From assembly GCA_950022295.1 (NCBI GenBank), contig OX465598.1, positions 3,224,001 to 3,288,000 on the forward strand: a stretch of DNA of 64,000 bases. The letters run 5' to 3'. Shown in pieces: positions 63,286-64,000 of the stretch. The notes under the pieces are model-generated. The model made no database searches and was not told the origin of the DNA. It was given only the letters and a program-made list of their open reading frames with translations. Made by a program: the position numbers and the translations under genes. The DNA is from Bromus sterilis. Taxonomy: Eukaryota; Streptophyta; Magnoliopsida; Poales; Poaceae. Position 1 is the first letter of the stretch. Every line of letters begins with the position of its first letter.

Positions 63286-64000
63286 TACTTATACACTAGA
63301 CACCTTTCTTCTTTTGATAGGATGGGAAGTGATCGTGGGGTGTCATTGGAAACAAGTGTCATACATCAAAATTACTCCATAATATTCTTTTTTATAGGTT
63401 AGGGGTCACCATCGAATGTAAATTAGATAGGACGAAGTTGGTGCTTCTCTATATTCTTGCTGCGTGACTTAGTGCCTATTGTTGCCAAAATTACATCAAA
63501 CATCCATGTGGTGGGGAAATATAGAGGTACTATGGTAAAGGTTTCCCTATAGTCTTGGTTTATAAAGGAGATAATAATTGGTCAATACATCAATTGTTGA
63601 TGCATGTTCCTCTTGAATAAGCTCTGGTGCTCCGGTGATTCTAGCATCCTCATGACAATATCAATATCAAGCTCACCTTGGAACTGGTAGTCAACCAAAA
63701 ATGTGAGAGGAGGAGTCTATGCAAGATGTCCATTTCTGAATACAATGTTGACGTTCAATGGTTTTCATCGTTATGAACTGTTGAAGTATAGATGCATGGC
63801 TCTTCTCTTCCCATCAACTTGAAATTGTAGGTCAACTGGTTGGTACATTCAATCTGGCACACGAACAAGCCTTGGTGCTCTGGTGGTTCTAGCAGCCTAA
63901 CAAAGACGGTAGATGACGAGGGGGTGACCCCACGACTCCTATGGATGAGCCTACCCGGTATATCAGAAGACAAAAGGCCCATAAAGATGTCGTCTGGGCC
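63286..64000. other. Window end; possible decayed coding sequence
   Basis: On the minus strand two stretches resemble each other: near 63,595-63,700 (MRMLESPEHQSLF) and near 63,840-63,980 (VRLLEPPEHQGLF), preceded by open sequence. They may be two exons or a tandem repeat of an unidentified protein cut by the window end. Confidence 0.3.

Overview
This is nuclear DNA from a grass, most likely a Pooideae/Triticeae relative (wheat, barley, rye, Aegilops). Spliceosomal introns, Stowaway MITEs with the CTCCCTCCGT-type ends common in pooids, a grass-type RGA/Rx_N NLR and a 14 kb Copia element with an extra ORF all point that way. No assignment below species-group level is possible from the sequence alone.

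Layout. 1-4,600: no convincing gene, only repeat debris. 4,635-8,453 (-): a complete CC-NB-ARC-LRR immune receptor whose coiled-coil is cut by an in-frame TAG; an imperfectly duplicated ~400 bp segment lies upstream. 10,700-14,500: AT-rich, largely anonymous. 14,590-20,659: a divergent pair of housekeeping genes, UTP15 (-) and an organellar-type RluA pseudouridine synthase (+, 7 exons). They share a 254 bp region with a telo-box and four site II motifs. The synthase's introns hold a Mutator-like element, a palindromic repeat cluster and a Stowaway MITE. 22,600-24,100: two gene relics, a DUF4283/zinc-knuckle transposon ORF (-) and an F-box-associated gene (+) split by a small hAT-like MITE. 24,600-29,100: repeat-rich with dispersed 118 bp repeats. 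30,100-31,130 (-): a divergent RPL35 (uL29)-like gene with a duplicated telo-box in its promoter. 31,200-37,700: fragments (Copia integrase, duplicated non-coding blocks) and a small two-exon gene of unknown function.

37,770-54,610: a nested insertion. A degenerate plant L1-type LINE (+) is interrupted by a 14.1 kb Copia retrotransposon (-, 39,169-53,309) with 1.26 kb LTRs about 98.8% identical, a 5 bp CATAT target duplication, tRNA-Met primer site, gag, broken pol and a third ORF of about 1,335 aa. That ORF appears to have its own TATA box, GC-rich leader and leader intron, which is the most unusual feature of the window.

54,951-64,000: an AP2/ERF-like pseudogene (-), an intronless CAF1-family gene (+) that has lost all four catalytic acidic residues, a five-exon clade II SWEET sugar transporter (-), and another Mutator-like element with 9 bp target duplications.

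Working together: UTP15, the RPL35-like gene and the pseudouridine synthase are ribosome/RNA-maturation genes carrying telo-box or site II promoter motifs where a promoter can be seen. The remaining genes (NLR, CAF1-like, SWEET) show no shared pathway. Exon boundaries were read by eye from splice consensus and codon phase.
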